Shown here: piece by piece, positions 37,176-46,124 of the stretch
Layout: every line of letters starts with the position of its first letter
How positions within the stretch are numbered: the stretch's first letter is position 1
DNA from: Pseudonocardia sp.
GTDB taxonomy: Bacteria; Actinomycetota; Actinomycetes; Mycobacteriales; Pseudonocardiaceae
Assembly: GCF_029263155.1 (NCBI RefSeq)
Contig: NZ_JAJCYB010000087.1
Location: 1 to 46,745 of the forward strand
Reading direction: 5' to 3'
DNA: 46,745 nucleotides
Made by a program: the position numbers and the translations under genes
Notes under the pieces: generated by a model
The model's database searches: none
Seen by the model: only the letters and a program-made list of their open reading frames with translations
What the model was told of the DNA's origin: nothing

Positions 37176-37181
37176 TACGGT
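37176..37181 (+). promoter_or_regulatory. -10 element before the broken VOC gene
   Basis: TACGGT fits TANNNT and is followed by 6 nt and the ATG at 37188, with no ribosome binding site: a leaderless layout. No operator boxes lie upstream in the regulon spacing. Confidence 0.5.
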
Positions 37182-37187
37182 GTCGGC

Positions 37188-37558
37188 ATGTCGAACCCGC
37201 CGGAGCCCTCCGTCTGGCCGATCCTGCACTACGCCGACACGGACGGCGCCCTGCGCCTGCTCGTCGACGTCCTCGGCTTCCGCGCGGCCCTGGTCGTCCG
37301 GGACGACCGGGGTGCGATCGTGCACGCGGAGCTGCGCTGGCCCGAGGGTGGGGCGGTCGTGTTCGGGTCGGCGGCGCACACCGAGAGCCCCGTCCACGGC
37401 GGCACGCGGTGCATCGCCGGGCGAGCGCGGCCGCGGTCGAGATCGTCGAGCCGCCCCACCGGACCGCCTTCGGGTCGGGTGTCCAGACCCGGGCCTGCAC
37501 GGTGCGCGATGCCGAGGGCAACCTGTGGACCTTCGGCACGTATCGGGGAGCACCCTGA
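37188..37558 (+). pseudogene. VOC/glyoxalase-family gene, broken
   Basis: The first 69 codons (PEPSVWPILHYADTDGALRL ... VVFGSAAHTESP) read as the first half of a VOC-fold protein. The C-terminal end (AVEIVEPPHR ... CTVRDAEGNLWTFGTYRG) is in a different frame and stops at 37558. The two parts join near 37400-37425. Compared with normal members, roughly 30 residues between them (the YVVVDD...RA region) are missing. A deletion that also shifted the frame explains both facts. Unlikely to make a working protein. Confidence 0.75.
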
Positions 37559-37568
37559 GCCGGGACCA

Positions 37569-39059
37569 TCAGTGCGCCGCCAGCCGACCGGCCAGGTTGT
37601 CGTGGCGGGCCTGGCTGTTGTGGTTCATGCCGGTGATCGTGACGGTGGTGCCGCGGGCCTCGTACCTGGTCGTGATGGAGTCCAGCGCGGCCACCGTGGA
37701 GGCGTCCCACACGTGGGCCGCGGACAGGTCGATGACCACCGTCTCCAGGTCCTCGGCGTAGTCGAAGGCGAACACCAGGTCGTTGCTGGAGGCGAAGAAC
37801 AGCTGCCCGGTCACCCGGTAGACCCGGGTGCTGCCGTCCGGGTCGAGCACGCTGGTCACCTCGACCAGGTGCGCCACCCGGCGGGCGAACAGCACCATCG
37901 CCACGAGCACCCCGACCCCGACCCCATAGGCCAGGTTGTGCGTCGCGACCGTGACCACGACGGTGGACACCATCACCGCGGTCTCGCTGCCCGGCATCCG
38001 CCTCAGCGTCGCGGGCCTGATGCTGTGCCAGTCGAACGTGCCGACCGCCACCATGATCATGACGCCGACGAGCGCGGCCATCGGGATGAGGGCCACCACC
38101 TGCCCGAGCGCCACGACCAGCACCAGGACGAACACCCCGGCCAGGAAGGTGGACAGCCGGGTCCGCGCCCCGCCGTCCTTCACGTTGATCATCGTCTGGC
38201 CGATCATCGCGCACCCGCCCATGCCTCCGAAGAACCCGGTGACGATGTTGGCGACGCCCTGGCCCCACGACTCCCGGGTCTTGTCGGAGCGGGTGTCGGT
38301 GATGTCGTCGACCAGCTTCGCCGTCATCAGCGACTCGATCAGCCCGACCAGCGCGATGGCCAGCGCGAACGGCGCGACCAGCTGCAGCGTGGCGAGGTCG
38401 AACGGCACGGCGGGCAGGCCGAGGACGGGCAGCGTGTCGGGCAGCGCTCCCTGGTCGCCGACCGTCGGGACCAGCACGCCGGCGACGACGGTGAACCCGG
38501 TCAGGGCCACGATCGCGACGAGCGGGGCGGGCACCGCCGTCGTCAGCCGCGGCAGTCCGACCAGCAGCACCAGCCCCACCGCGAGCAGCGCGTAGACGGC
38601 CCACGGCACGTCCGCCAGGTACGGCAGCTGCGAGGTGAAGATCAGGATGGCCAGGGCGTTGACGAACCCGACCATCACGCTGCGCGGCAGGAACCGCATC
38701 AGCCTCGCCACACCGGCCGCCGCGAGCAGGACCTGCAGCACACCACCGAGCACGACCGCGGCGAGCAGGTACTCGACGCCGTGCTCGCGGGCGAGGGGGG
38801 CGACGACGAGCGCGATCGCCCCGGTGGCCGCGGAGATCATCGCCGGACGGCCGCCGACGAAGGCGATCGTGACCGCCATGGTGAACGAGGCGAACAGCCC
38901 GACGCGGGGATCGACGCCGGCGATGATGGAGAACGCGATGGCCTCGGGGATCAGGGCCAGCGCGACGACGAGACCGGAGACGGCCTCGACACGCAGCGTC
39001 TTCGGGGTGAGCCACGCGGGACGGGCAGCGCGCAGCGCGCGCGGGAATGCGGAGGTCAT
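37569..39059 (-). CDS. SulP-family anion transporter with STAS domain
   Basis: Protein of 496 aa. TPKTLRVEAVSGLVVALALIPEAIAFSIIAGVDP is the SulP N-terminal signature, followed by about eleven more helices. GFFGGMGGCAMIGQTMINVKDGGARTRLS lies in the transport core. A cytoplasmic STAS domain (about 400-490) has VVIDLSAAHVWDASTVAALD. The substrate (sulfate, bicarbonate or another anion) cannot be told. The ATG at 39059 has only a weak ribosome binding site; a GTG two codons earlier is equally possible. Confidence 0.92.
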   Translation of the reverse strand: MTSAFPRALRAARPAWLTPKTLRVEAVSGLVVALALIPEAIAFSIIAGVDPRVGLFASFTMAVTIAFVGGRPAMISAATGAIALVVAPLAREHGVEYLLAAVVLGGVLQVLLAAAGVARLMRFLPRSVMVGFVNALAILIFTSQLPYLADVPWAVYALLAVGLVLLVGLPRLTTAVPAPLVAIVALTGFTVVAGVLVPTVGDQGALPDTLPVLGLPAVPFDLATLQLVAPFALAIALVGLIESLMTAKLVDDITDTRSDKTRESWGQGVANIVTGFFGGMGGCAMIGQTMINVKDGGARTRLSTFLAGVFVLVLVVALGQVVALIPMAALVGVMIMVAVGTFDWHSIRPATLRRMPGSETAVMVSTVVVTVATHNLAYGVGVGVLVAMVLFARRVAHLVEVTSVLDPDGSTRVYRVTGQLFFASSNDLVFAFDYAEDLETVVIDLSAAHVWDASTVAALDSITTRYEARGTTVTITGMNHNSQARHDNLAGRLAAH

Positions 39060-39360
39060 CGTCACTTTCGGGGAGCGGGAGGGGCGGGCCACGCACCGTG
39101 GGGGCCCGGTCGCCGCGAACCCTACCGTCGCAGGAGGGAACACCGGCTCCGTTGTGACTCTCCGAACAGGCGCGGCCACCGGCCGGCCGCGTCGACGGGC
39201 GCCTCGCCGGATCGGTTCGGGGCCGACGCCCTGTGCCGGTCGGTCCCGCATCCGCGACCGGCCCCGGGCCGACCGACGCCGCACCGCCTCGGTCAGCGCA
39301 CCCGGAACGCCGACGTACCCTCACACAGGGGAAGATTCAGCGACGGGCGGCCACGCGGAG

Positions 39361-41479
39361 GTGACGTTGACGGACACGCGGACGACGGACGAGGAGCAGG
39401 AGCGCCTGAGGCTGGGCGAGACCCTGCGGCTCCTGGCGCTGGAGCGGGACCGCACATCCGACTCGATCGAGGCCTCGGCCCGGACCATCGACGAGCAGAA
39501 GGGACAGATGTGGGAGAACCGGCGTGACATGGACTTCGCCGAGAAGGCGAGCCTGCGCACGTCGATCGACCTGTCGGTGAAGACCGCCGAGCACGCGGTC
39601 AAGCGCCGCGCACGGATCGAGCGACTGCTCGACTCCCCGTACTTCGGCCGCGTCGACTTCCGCGAGGACGGCGCCGCGGAACCCGCGCCCCTCTACATCG
39701 GCATGCACGGCTTCACCGACCCCGACACCAACGAGATCGTGGTCCACGAGTGGCGCGCACCGGTGTCGGGCCTGTTCTACGACTTCGAGTCGGGTCCGGC
39801 GTTCTTCGAGGCACCCGCCGGCACGACCGGCGGGGAGATCACCGGCAAGCGGCAGTACAAGATCCGGGGCGGGCACCTCGAGTACATGCTCGAGAGCTCG
39901 CTGAACATCAACGACGACGTCCTGCAGCGGGAGCTGAGCCAGACCGCCGACGACCGGATGAAGAACATCGTCGCGACCATCCAGCGCGAGCAGAACGCCG
40001 TCATCCGCAACGAGACGGCTCAGGTGCTGATCCTGCAGGGTGTGGCGGGCTCGGGGAAGACGTCGATCGCGCTGCACCGCGTGGCGTTCCTGCTCTACCG
40101 GTTCCACGACACCCTCAGCTCGGACAACGTCATGATCCTCTCGCCGAACCGGGTCTTCGGCGACTACATCGCCGACGTGCTCCCCGAGCTCGGCGAGGAG
40201 CGCATCGGGGAGATCGGCTTCGATCGGATCGCCGAGGAGTTCCTCGGCTCGCTCATCGGCCATCAGACCTTCAGCGAGCAGGTGGTCGCCCTGCTGGAGG
40301 GCGACAGCGGTGACGGTGCGGCGGAGCGGATGCGCTACAAGGCGACCTCGGAGTTCGTCACCGAGCTGGGCGCGTTCATCGACTCGGCCGTGCAGGAGGA
40401 CTTCGCCCCGGCCGAGATCGCGCAGAAGCACCGGCGCCTGTCCGCCGAATGGGTGCAGGACATGTTCGAGGAGTCCCGGTCCTTCCCGATCTTCACCCGG
40501 CTCGAGCACGTCGCCAACTGCGCGGTGGACCTGCTCAAGAACCAGGTCCGGGACCGCGGCGGCACCTGGTCCACCGCCGACACCAACGGTGTCCGCAAGC
40601 AGGTCCGCGCGATGTTCCCCTACAAGGACGCTCTCGCGATGTACCGGGGGTTCTACCGCTCCCCCGCGCGCAGGCGGCTCCTCGTGCCGCTGGGCCGCAG
40701 GAAGCTCGAGTACGCCGACGTGTTCCCGCTGATCTACACCATCGTCCGGACCAGCCGGATGCGGAACTACGGGCACATCCGCCACCTGGTGGTGGACGAG
40801 ATGCAGGACTACACGCCGATCCAGTACGCGGTGCTGCGCGAGCTGTTCTCCTGCACGATGACGATCCTGGGCGACTCCAACCAGTCGGTCAACCCGTTCA
40901 GCTCGTCGTCGCTGCAGACGATCCATCGCATCTTCCCCGAGGCCGACTGCCTGGAGCTGAACAAGAGCTACCGATCCACCACCGAGATCACCGAGTTCGC
41001 CCAGCGGATCTCCCGCAACGACAAGCTCGTCCCGGTCTCGCGCCACGGCGCGCCGCCGCGGGTGATCGCGTGCACGGGGCGACCGGACGAGGAGCAGCAG
41101 ATCCTGCGTCTCGTCGAGCGGGCACCGGGCCGGCGAGAACCGGTCGCTCGGCGTCATCTGCAAGACCGTCGCGCAAGCGCGGGAGCTCCACCGGTCCCTC
41201 GCGGACGCCGGTGTCGTGGCGACGCTGCTCGACTACGACAGCACCGCCTTCGCGGGCGGAATCGTGATCACCTCGGCACACATCTCCAAGGGACTCGAGT
41301 TCGACTCCGTGATCGCCACGCAGGTGGACGACACCAACTACGCCACCGACATGGACCGGTGCATGCTCTACATCGCCTGCACGAGGGCGATGCACGAACT
41401 GCATCTCACCCACCACGGACCGCTCACGTCGTTCCTGGAGTTCAGCCCCACCTCCGGCCGGGCCCCTGTCGCGTCGTAG
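39361..41479 (+). pseudogene. HelD-like UvrD/Rep-family helicase gene with a frameshift
   Basis: About 706 codons if joined. The N-terminal coiled region resembles HelD (DEEQERLRLGETLRLLALER). Motif I is LILQGVAGSGKTSIALHRVAFLLYR. The Walker B/motif II is HLVVDEMQDYTPIQYAVLRELF, and motif III is TMTILGDSNQSVNPF. The frame breaks near 41122-41132: ...ILRLVERAPG is followed, one base further on, by GENRSLGVICKTVAQARELH and then by VITSAHISKGLEFD and MLYIACTRAMHELHL to the stop at 41479. One extra base (C or G) would restore an intact HelD. This may be a real mutation or a sequencing error. HelD proteins free stalled RNA polymerase. TACCCT at 39315 is a possible -10; GTG 39361 follows GCGGAG. 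Confidence 0.85.
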
Positions 41480-41612
41480 CTGCGCCGGGTGCAGCCACGG
41501 ATCGGGCAGGTCGGCCATCATGCGGGTGCTCGCCGAGCAGTAGCGGCGCCTGCGGCGGACCGTCTCCGTTCGCCACTCGTCGGCGAGGACGAACCCTATC
41601 CCGATGTGAGGT

Positions 41613-42014
41613 TCAGGATCGTCGGGAGGTCGACCGGTCGGCACCGCGCTCGAGCGTGCGCAGGTCGCGAACGAGGCGCTCCAGGCCGGTGATCTGGGCG
41701 CGCATCAGCTCCATCCGGCTCTCGGCCAGCGCGCGCGTGATGGTCAGCCGCCCCAGCGCCGCGTCGACCTCGGCGGACCCCGGCCCACCCGAGGCCACGA
41801 GGTCGATCGCCGCCAGCAGTTCGCGCACCTGGTCGAGGGACAGGTCGAGCGGACGCAGCGTCCTCACCAGTTCGAGGCGGCGCACGTCGTCCTCGGAGTA
41901 CTGGCGGAACCCGCCGGCCGAGCGCCCGGACGGGACGACGATGCCGAGGTGGTCGTAGTGTCTGATCGTCCGGATCGACAGCCCGGTCCTCGCCGAGACC
42001 TCGCCGATCCTCAC
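41613..42014 (-). CDS. MerR-family transcriptional regulator
   Basis: Protein of 133 aa. The N-terminal winged helix is VRIGEVSARTGLSIRTIRHYDHLGIV with GGFRQYSEDDVRRLELVRTLR. A C-terminal coiled helix (about 70-125) forms the dimer. There is no Cys cluster, so metal sensing is unlikely. The GTG at 42014 begins at the family's normal first residues; a GTG at 42047 would add 11 residues. It is divergent from the MFS gene, which it may control (inference). Confidence 0.88.
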   Translation of the reverse strand: MRIGEVSARTGLSIRTIRHYDHLGIVVPSGRSAGGFRQYSEDDVRRLELVRTLRPLDLSLDQVRELLAAIDLVASGGPGSAEVDAALGRLTITRALAESRMELMRAQITGLERLVRDLRTLERGADRSTSRRS

Positions 42015-42237
42015 GTCGCCGAACTCACATGCCGCATCGGGCGACACTACCGCGCCGGCCCGAATCTGCCGTCGCGGAAGGATAGGATGCTACTGCGGCG
42101 ACAGGTCGACGCGTGACGCCCAGCGGGACCGCGGCCCGCCCCCGCCACGAGACGCCCCAGGAGTTCCGCTGCCCACCCACGACGCCGCCGTCCGGGTAGC
42201 ACCTCCTCGAAGCGGCGTCCGGCGTGATGCGCGCATC

Positions 42238-43392
42238 GTGACCGTCGGGGCCGTGGCCTACGCGCTCACCGCGCCGGGACAGACCGCGGTGGTGTCGGTC
42301 TTCGTCGACCCGATGGTCGCGGAACTGGGGATCGGCCGCGAGACCGTCGCCGCGGCGTACCTGATCGGCACGCTCGCGGGCGCGGCCGGGATGCCGCTGG
42401 TCGGCAGGGCCCTGGACCGGTTCGGTGCCCGCGCCGTGCTGCTGGCCACGGCCGGGCTGTTCGGGGCCGTGCTCATCGGCATGGCCGCGGCGGCCGAGGT
42501 CGTCGGGCTCACCGCGGGCTTCGTCGGGATCCGGTTCGCCGGGCAGGGCGCGCTGACCCTGACCGCGACCACCGTCGTCGCCTACCACGTGACCCACCGC
42601 CTCGGAGCGGCCGTCGGCATCGTGAGCGCGGCCGGCACCGCCGGGATATCGCTCGCCCCCCTGCTGATGGAGCGGGTGGTGAGCACGCACGGTCCGAGCA
42701 CCGGGTGGTTCGTCCAGGGCGTCGCGGTGTGGGCGGTGCTCGTCCCGCTGGCGTTGCTGGGGCTGCCGCGCCGGCCGCCGCGCGCGGTACGCCCCGAACC
42801 GGGCGTCGCGAGCGGCGCGGCACTGGGGACGATCCTGCGGACGCCGGCGTTCTGGGTCCTGACCGCAGGGGTCGGCGCGCTGTCGCTGATCGTGACCGCG
42901 CTGACCTTCCACCAGATCGACGTCCTCGGTGAGCGCGGGCTGACCAGCGTGGAGGCGGCGGCGACGTTCCTGCCGCAGACCGTCGCCGGGCTCGCGGCGA
43001 CCCTGCTCGTCGGCGTCGCGCTCGACCGGATCTCCGCGAAGCCGGTGATGCTCGGTTCGATGGTCATGGTGGTGGTCGCGCTGCTGTCCGCCGGGTACCT
43101 CCACCCGGGGTGGGGTGCGATCGGGTACGGGCTGGCCGTCGGCGTGGCCGGCAACGCGTTCCGCACCGTCGAGGCGGCCGTGCTACCCCGCTGGTTCGGT
43201 ACCGCGCAGATCGGCGCCGCCCGCGGTGTGGTGCACGCCGTGGCCGTGGGGGCCTCGGCTCTCGGGCCGCTGCTCCTCGCGCTCGGCCGGGCGTCGAGCG
43301 ACTCCTACCGGCCCGTCCTGTTCGGCCTCTGCGCCCTTCCGGCCGTCCTCGCCGTCGTGATCGTCGTCGTGCGGGAGCCCGGCCGGGCCTGA
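42238..43392 (+). CDS. MFS transporter
   Basis: Protein of 384 aa from the GTG at 42238, with about twelve helices. AYALTAPGQTAVVSVFVDPMVAELG at the N-terminus and GRALDRFGARAVLL (loop 2-3 motif A variant) mark the oxalate:formate antiporter-like/UhpC-like part of the MFS. ALDRISAKPVML is the repeat in the second half. Upstream the frame stays open without ATG/GTG, but a CTG at 42169 lies 5 nt after AGGAG, which would give 407 aa. The true start is therefore uncertain. Substrate unknown. Confidence 0.85.
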   Translation: MTVGAVAYALTAPGQTAVVSVFVDPMVAELGIGRETVAAAYLIGTLAGAAGMPLVGRALDRFGARAVLLATAGLFGAVLIGMAAAAEVVGLTAGFVGIRFAGQGALTLTATTVVAYHVTHRLGAAVGIVSAAGTAGISLAPLLMERVVSTHGPSTGWFVQGVAVWAVLVPLALLGLPRRPPRAVRPEPGVASGAALGTILRTPAFWVLTAGVGALSLIVTALTFHQIDVLGERGLTSVEAAATFLPQTVAGLAATLLVGVALDRISAKPVMLGSMVMVVVALLSAGYLHPGWGAIGYGLAVGVAGNAFRTVEAAVLPRWFGTAQIGAARGVVHAVAVGASALGPLLLALGRASSDSYRPVLFGLCALPAVLAVVIVVVREPGRA

Positions 43393-43459
43393 CGCCGAAC
43401 CGCATCCGAGTTTGCCGTCACCTAATTCATTGCGACCCGGCCCCTAACCCGGGTGCTCC

Positions 43460-43465
43460 TACCGT
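43460..43465 (+). promoter_or_regulatory. -10 element of the ATP-grasp gene at 43473
   Basis: TACCGT fits TANNNT and ends 7 nt before the ATG. The 7 nt include GGAGG directly before the start, so either leaderless translation or a longer transcript using that site is possible. The four-box operator is absent. Confidence 0.45.
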
Positions 43466-43472
43466 CGGAGGT

Positions 43473-44759
43473 ATGCCGCTCCCCCGCCGCTACCGACCGG
43501 TGCATCAGCCCGATCTGCCCCGGGTCGTCCTGCTCTGCCCGAACGACGGCGCGCTGACCGTCGCCCGCAGGCTGGTGCGTCGCGGGATCGAGGTGCACGC
43601 GTTCACCGACCGGCGGTACGCCTACGTCCTCGCCGCGCGAGGCGTGCAGGGGCGGGTGATGCCCGACATCCGGCGGCACCCGCAGGCCTGGCTGCATGAG
43701 CTGGCGGCCCTGGCCGCGGACGGCGACGTGCCTCGGGACGGGGTGGTGCTGTCCGGCTCCGACGCCGCCACCGAGTTCCTCGCCCGCAACCGCGAGGACA
43801 TCCCGGGTTCGCTGCGGACCTTCGAGTCGGACGACGGGGTGCACCTCGCCCTGATGGACAAGTACGAGCTGTACCGCCACGCGGCCGCGGCCGGGGTCCG
43901 TACGCCCGGCATGTGGCACGTGCGCAGCCGCGACGACCTCGCCGGGCTGGCCGACCGGGTGAGGTTCCCCTGCATCCTCAAGCCGTCCATGGGGCACATC
44001 GCCAAGGAGCTGGTCGGGGTGGGGACCGTGCGCGTCGAGTCCGCGGACCACCTGCTCGCGCACGCCGACGCGCTGCTGGCCCACGGCCAGGACATGGTGG
44101 TGACCGAGCTGGTACCGGGCCCCGAGACCGCGCTGGAGGGTGCGGTCTCGATCCGCGACGGCCACGGTCGGTACCCGCTCGAGTACGGCCGGCACAAGAT
44201 CCGCCAGTGGCCACCGGACTACGGCACCGGCTCGCTGCTGGAGTCGGCCGACGTACCGGAGATGCTGGCGCTCAACCGGCGACTGCTCGACCACGTCGGC
44301 TTCGTGGGCCTGTCCAGCTGCGAGGCGAAGCGGCACTCGGGCACGGGCGAGCTGTACCTCATCGAGATCAACGTGCGGATACCGGCCAGCTTCGGGCTGT
44401 CGGAGGCCTGTGGCGTCGACGGCGCCTGGCGGCTCTACGCCGCGCTGGCCGGGCTCCCCCTGGACGCGCAGCCTGCCCCGGTCAGCGGCCGGAAGGTGAT
44501 GATGCATCCCGACCTGCTCGCCGCTGCGGCCCAGCTGCGCTCCCGGCCCCGGTCGCTCGGGGCGCTGCTGCGCAGCTGGCGTGGCACGCGCGACTTCGGG
44601 GTGTTCGCGCTGCGCGACCCGCGGCCGGCGCTCGCACTGGCCCGGCAGGAGTGGCGCGAACTCCTCGATCGGCATGTCGGCCGTGCGGACGATCCGTGGC
44701 CGCCACGATCCGGGTCCTCCACCGCTGCCGGTCGGGGAGATCGGCCCGGCCGCCCCTGA
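43473..44759 (+). CDS. ATP-grasp carboxylate-amine ligase-like protein
   Basis: Protein of 428 aa. The N-terminal half is a pre-ATP-grasp fold (VVLLCPNDGALTVARRLVRRGIEVHAF, VVLSGSDAATEFLARN). The ATP-grasp has MDKYELYRHAAAAGVRTPGMW, FPCILKPSMGHIAKELVGVG, MVVTELVPGPETALEGAVSI and the metal-binding LYLIEINVRIPASFGLSEACG. It is similar in layout to D-aspartate ligase and carbamoyl-phosphate-synthase-like ligases that act on small molecules or cell-wall precursors. Substrates unknown. It stands alone, 80 bp after the MFS gene. It is the third ATP-grasp ligase in the window but lacks the regulon operator. Confidence 0.8.
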   Translation: MPLPRRYRPVHQPDLPRVVLLCPNDGALTVARRLVRRGIEVHAFTDRRYAYVLAARGVQGRVMPDIRRHPQAWLHELAALAADGDVPRDGVVLSGSDAATEFLARNREDIPGSLRTFESDDGVHLALMDKYELYRHAAAAGVRTPGMWHVRSRDDLAGLADRVRFPCILKPSMGHIAKELVGVGTVRVESADHLLAHADALLAHGQDMVVTELVPGPETALEGAVSIRDGHGRYPLEYGRHKIRQWPPDYGTGSLLESADVPEMLALNRRLLDHVGFVGLSSCEAKRHSGTGELYLIEINVRIPASFGLSEACGVDGAWRLYAALAGLPLDAQPAPVSGRKVMMHPDLLAAAAQLRSRPRSLGALLRSWRGTRDFGVFALRDPRPALALARQEWRELLDRHVGRADDPWPPRSGSSTAAGRGDRPGRP

Positions 44760-44774
44760 CCGCCGACGCGGGGG

Positions 44775-45096
44775 TCAGCCCGGCACTTCGGCTTCGGTCA
44801 GCCGTTCGCGCGCGGCGCTCCACATGCCCTCGGCGACGATCTCGCGTTCGAAGTGAACGATGCTGTCGCTCGGCATTACGTGCAGGTCCGCCGGTTCGCG
44901 GCGGGTGATGGTCTCGGTGCACTCCATCTCCTGCTGCCCCATCGTCATCACGACGCGCGAGACGGTGCCGACCTGCCCGTGCATCCCACTCAGCGGCTCG
45001 TGCAGCACCGGGCCACGCAGCCACTTCGGCAGGTGCTCGGAGTCGGCGAGCAGCTCGACCACTCGTTCCCTCGGCAGGGGCGAACGCGTTCGGCAT
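44775..45096 (-). pseudogene. SRPBCC-family gene remnant
   Basis: The frame ending at 44775 reads PRERVVELLADSEHLPKWLRG, HEPLSGMHGQVGTVSRVVM, ECTETITRREPADLH and FEREIVAEGMWSAARERLTE. This is the N-terminal two thirds of an actinobacterial SRPBCC protein. The expected start (MPNAFA from the ATG at 45096) is in another frame, and the C-terminal helix region is missing after EVPG. It is damaged at both ends, next to a tRNA fragment that probably marks a recombination site. Confidence 0.6.
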
Positions 45097-45107
45097 CCGT
45101 GCTTACG

Positions 45108-45152
45108 TGGTGGGCGATACAAGGATCGAACTTGTGACCTCTTCGGTGTCAA
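45108..45152 (-). other. 3' fragment of tRNA-Val(GAC), probable attachment site
   Basis: On the minus strand these 45 nt form the 3' half of a tRNA: anticodon loop TTGACAC (anticodon GAC), 3' anticodon stem CGAAG, variable loop AGGTC, T arm ACAAG-TTCGATC-CTTGT, acceptor strand ATCGCCC and ACCA. The bases on the 5' side (CCGCC before the loop) do not pair, so the 5' half is absent. A lone tRNA 3' end of this length is the usual footprint (attL or attR) of a tyrosine-integrase element. Toxin-antitoxin genes and an IS lie next to it. Confidence 0.75.
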
Positions 45153-45194
45153 GGCGGTCTGACGGGTGCTGCACCTCCGGGTTTCCGCAGCTCA

Positions 45195-45662
45195 GTGGGC
45201 TTACCTGTCCATGCTCGTCCGCGGACGACCGCCTCTGTGCAGGTCGGTAGTCACCCAGTCGGTCACCCAAGCGGGTGCTGTCGAACCTCGCCGTCGTATA
45301 GCATCGTCGCTATAAATTGGGGTTCCGTCGAGCTGGAACCGGAGGTCCGGGACTGGCTTGAGACGCTGCCGGCCCCGCAGTTCGCCACCGCGGCGTTCTA
45401 TATCGACCTGGTGGCGGATCGCGGTCCACTGCTGGGCGAGCCGTACACGCGTCAGCTCGACGGCAAGCTCCGGGAGCTGCGGTGCCATCTGGACGGTCGG
45501 GCGGCGCGGGTGACGTACTGGATCGCCTCTGGGCGGCGGATCGTCCTGTTGACGGTGTTCGCGAAGACGCGAATGCGGGAGACGGGCGAGGTCGAGCGGG
45601 CACGTCGGGCGATGGCGCGCTGCATGGCGCAGGAGCACACGGTGGAGGACGACGATGAGTGA
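45195..45662 (+). CDS. HigB/RelE-like toxin (phage Gp49-like, DUF891)
   Basis: Conserved part of about 115 aa starting at INWGSVELEPEVRDWLETLP (from 45312), then FATAAFYIDLVADRGPLLGEPYTRQLDGKLRELRCHL, RVTYWIASGRRIVLLTVFAKT and MRETGEVERARRAMARCM. This is a RelE-superfamily fold; such toxins cut mRNA on ribosomes. The start is unresolved: in-frame GTGs at 45195 and 45237 lie upstream, but the promoter-like palindrome at 45297 suggests translation begins after it, where only an ATA is in frame. The last 8 nt overlap the antitoxin gene. Confidence 0.82.
   Translation: MGLPVHARPRTTASVQVGSHPVGHPSGCCRTSPSYSIVAINWGSVELEPEVRDWLETLPAPQFATAAFYIDLVADRGPLLGEPYTRQLDGKLRELRCHLDGRAARVTYWIASGRRIVLLTVFAKTRMRETGEVERARRAMARCMAQEHTVEDDDE
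45297..45314 (+). promoter_or_regulatory. Palindromic operator at the toxin start
   Basis: TATAGC and GCTATA are perfect 6-bp arms around ATCGTC. The sequence is A+T-rich against its surroundings and contains -10-like TATAGC. It is a likely site for autorepression by the XRE antitoxin. Confidence 0.6.
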
Positions 45663-45969
45663 GACAACGGGCGACGGGCGGGAGTCGTGGGCCGCGCTGC
45701 GGGACCGGCGGATGGGCGAGCCGGGTGCCGAGGAGGCGTACGAGGCCGCCCGGTTGGCGTTCGAGCTGGGGTCAGCGGTGCGTGAGCTCCGGCTGGCGCG
45801 AGGGTGGAGCCAGGCCGAGCTGGCGTCGGCGGCGGGGATGACGCAGTCGGCCGTGGCACGGTTCGAAGCGGGGGGCACGGTGCCGACGCTGCCGGTGCTG
45901 GGCCGGATCGCGCGGGCGTTGGACGCCGACCTGACCGTGCGGGTCTCACCACGCACGGATGTCGCCTGA
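45655..45969 (+). CDS. XRE-family antitoxin (HigA-like)
   Basis: Protein of 104 aa. An N-terminal extension (EEAYEAARLAFELGSAVREL) precedes the helix-turn-helix: LARGWSQAELASAAGMTQSAVARFEAGGTVPTLPVLGRIARALDADLTV. Gene order toxin then antitoxin and the 8-nt overlap are typical of HigBA. It should neutralise the toxin and bind the palindrome upstream. Confidence 0.9.
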   Translation: MSETTGDGRESWAALRDRRMGEPGAEEAYEAARLAFELGSAVRELRLARGWSQAELASAAGMTQSAVARFEAGGTVPTLPVLGRIARALDADLTVRVSPRTDVA

Positions 45970-46124
45970 GGCTTGATGCGCCATGATCGGGCCGTTCGTC
46001 GTCCGCGGGCGCTGCTCGACCATCTGATCATGTCGGTGGACGTGGACAGGCGCGCAGGACAGGCCGTCGCGTCCGTGCGCGGGACATGCCGGCAGCGGCC
46101 GGATCGACGACCGTATCGGCGTCG

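Noticed and set aside
41480..41612. Minus-strand reading with IGIGFVLADEWRTETVRRRR and MMADLPDPWLHPAQ as a small gene
   Set aside because: The stretch looks coding-like, but I recognise no family, see no start signal, and it runs into antisense of the HelD gene; too weak to annotate.
43420..43472. TTCATT before the ATP-grasp gene at 43473 as a regulon site
   Set aside because: It is out of register with the -10 at 43460 and has no companion boxes.
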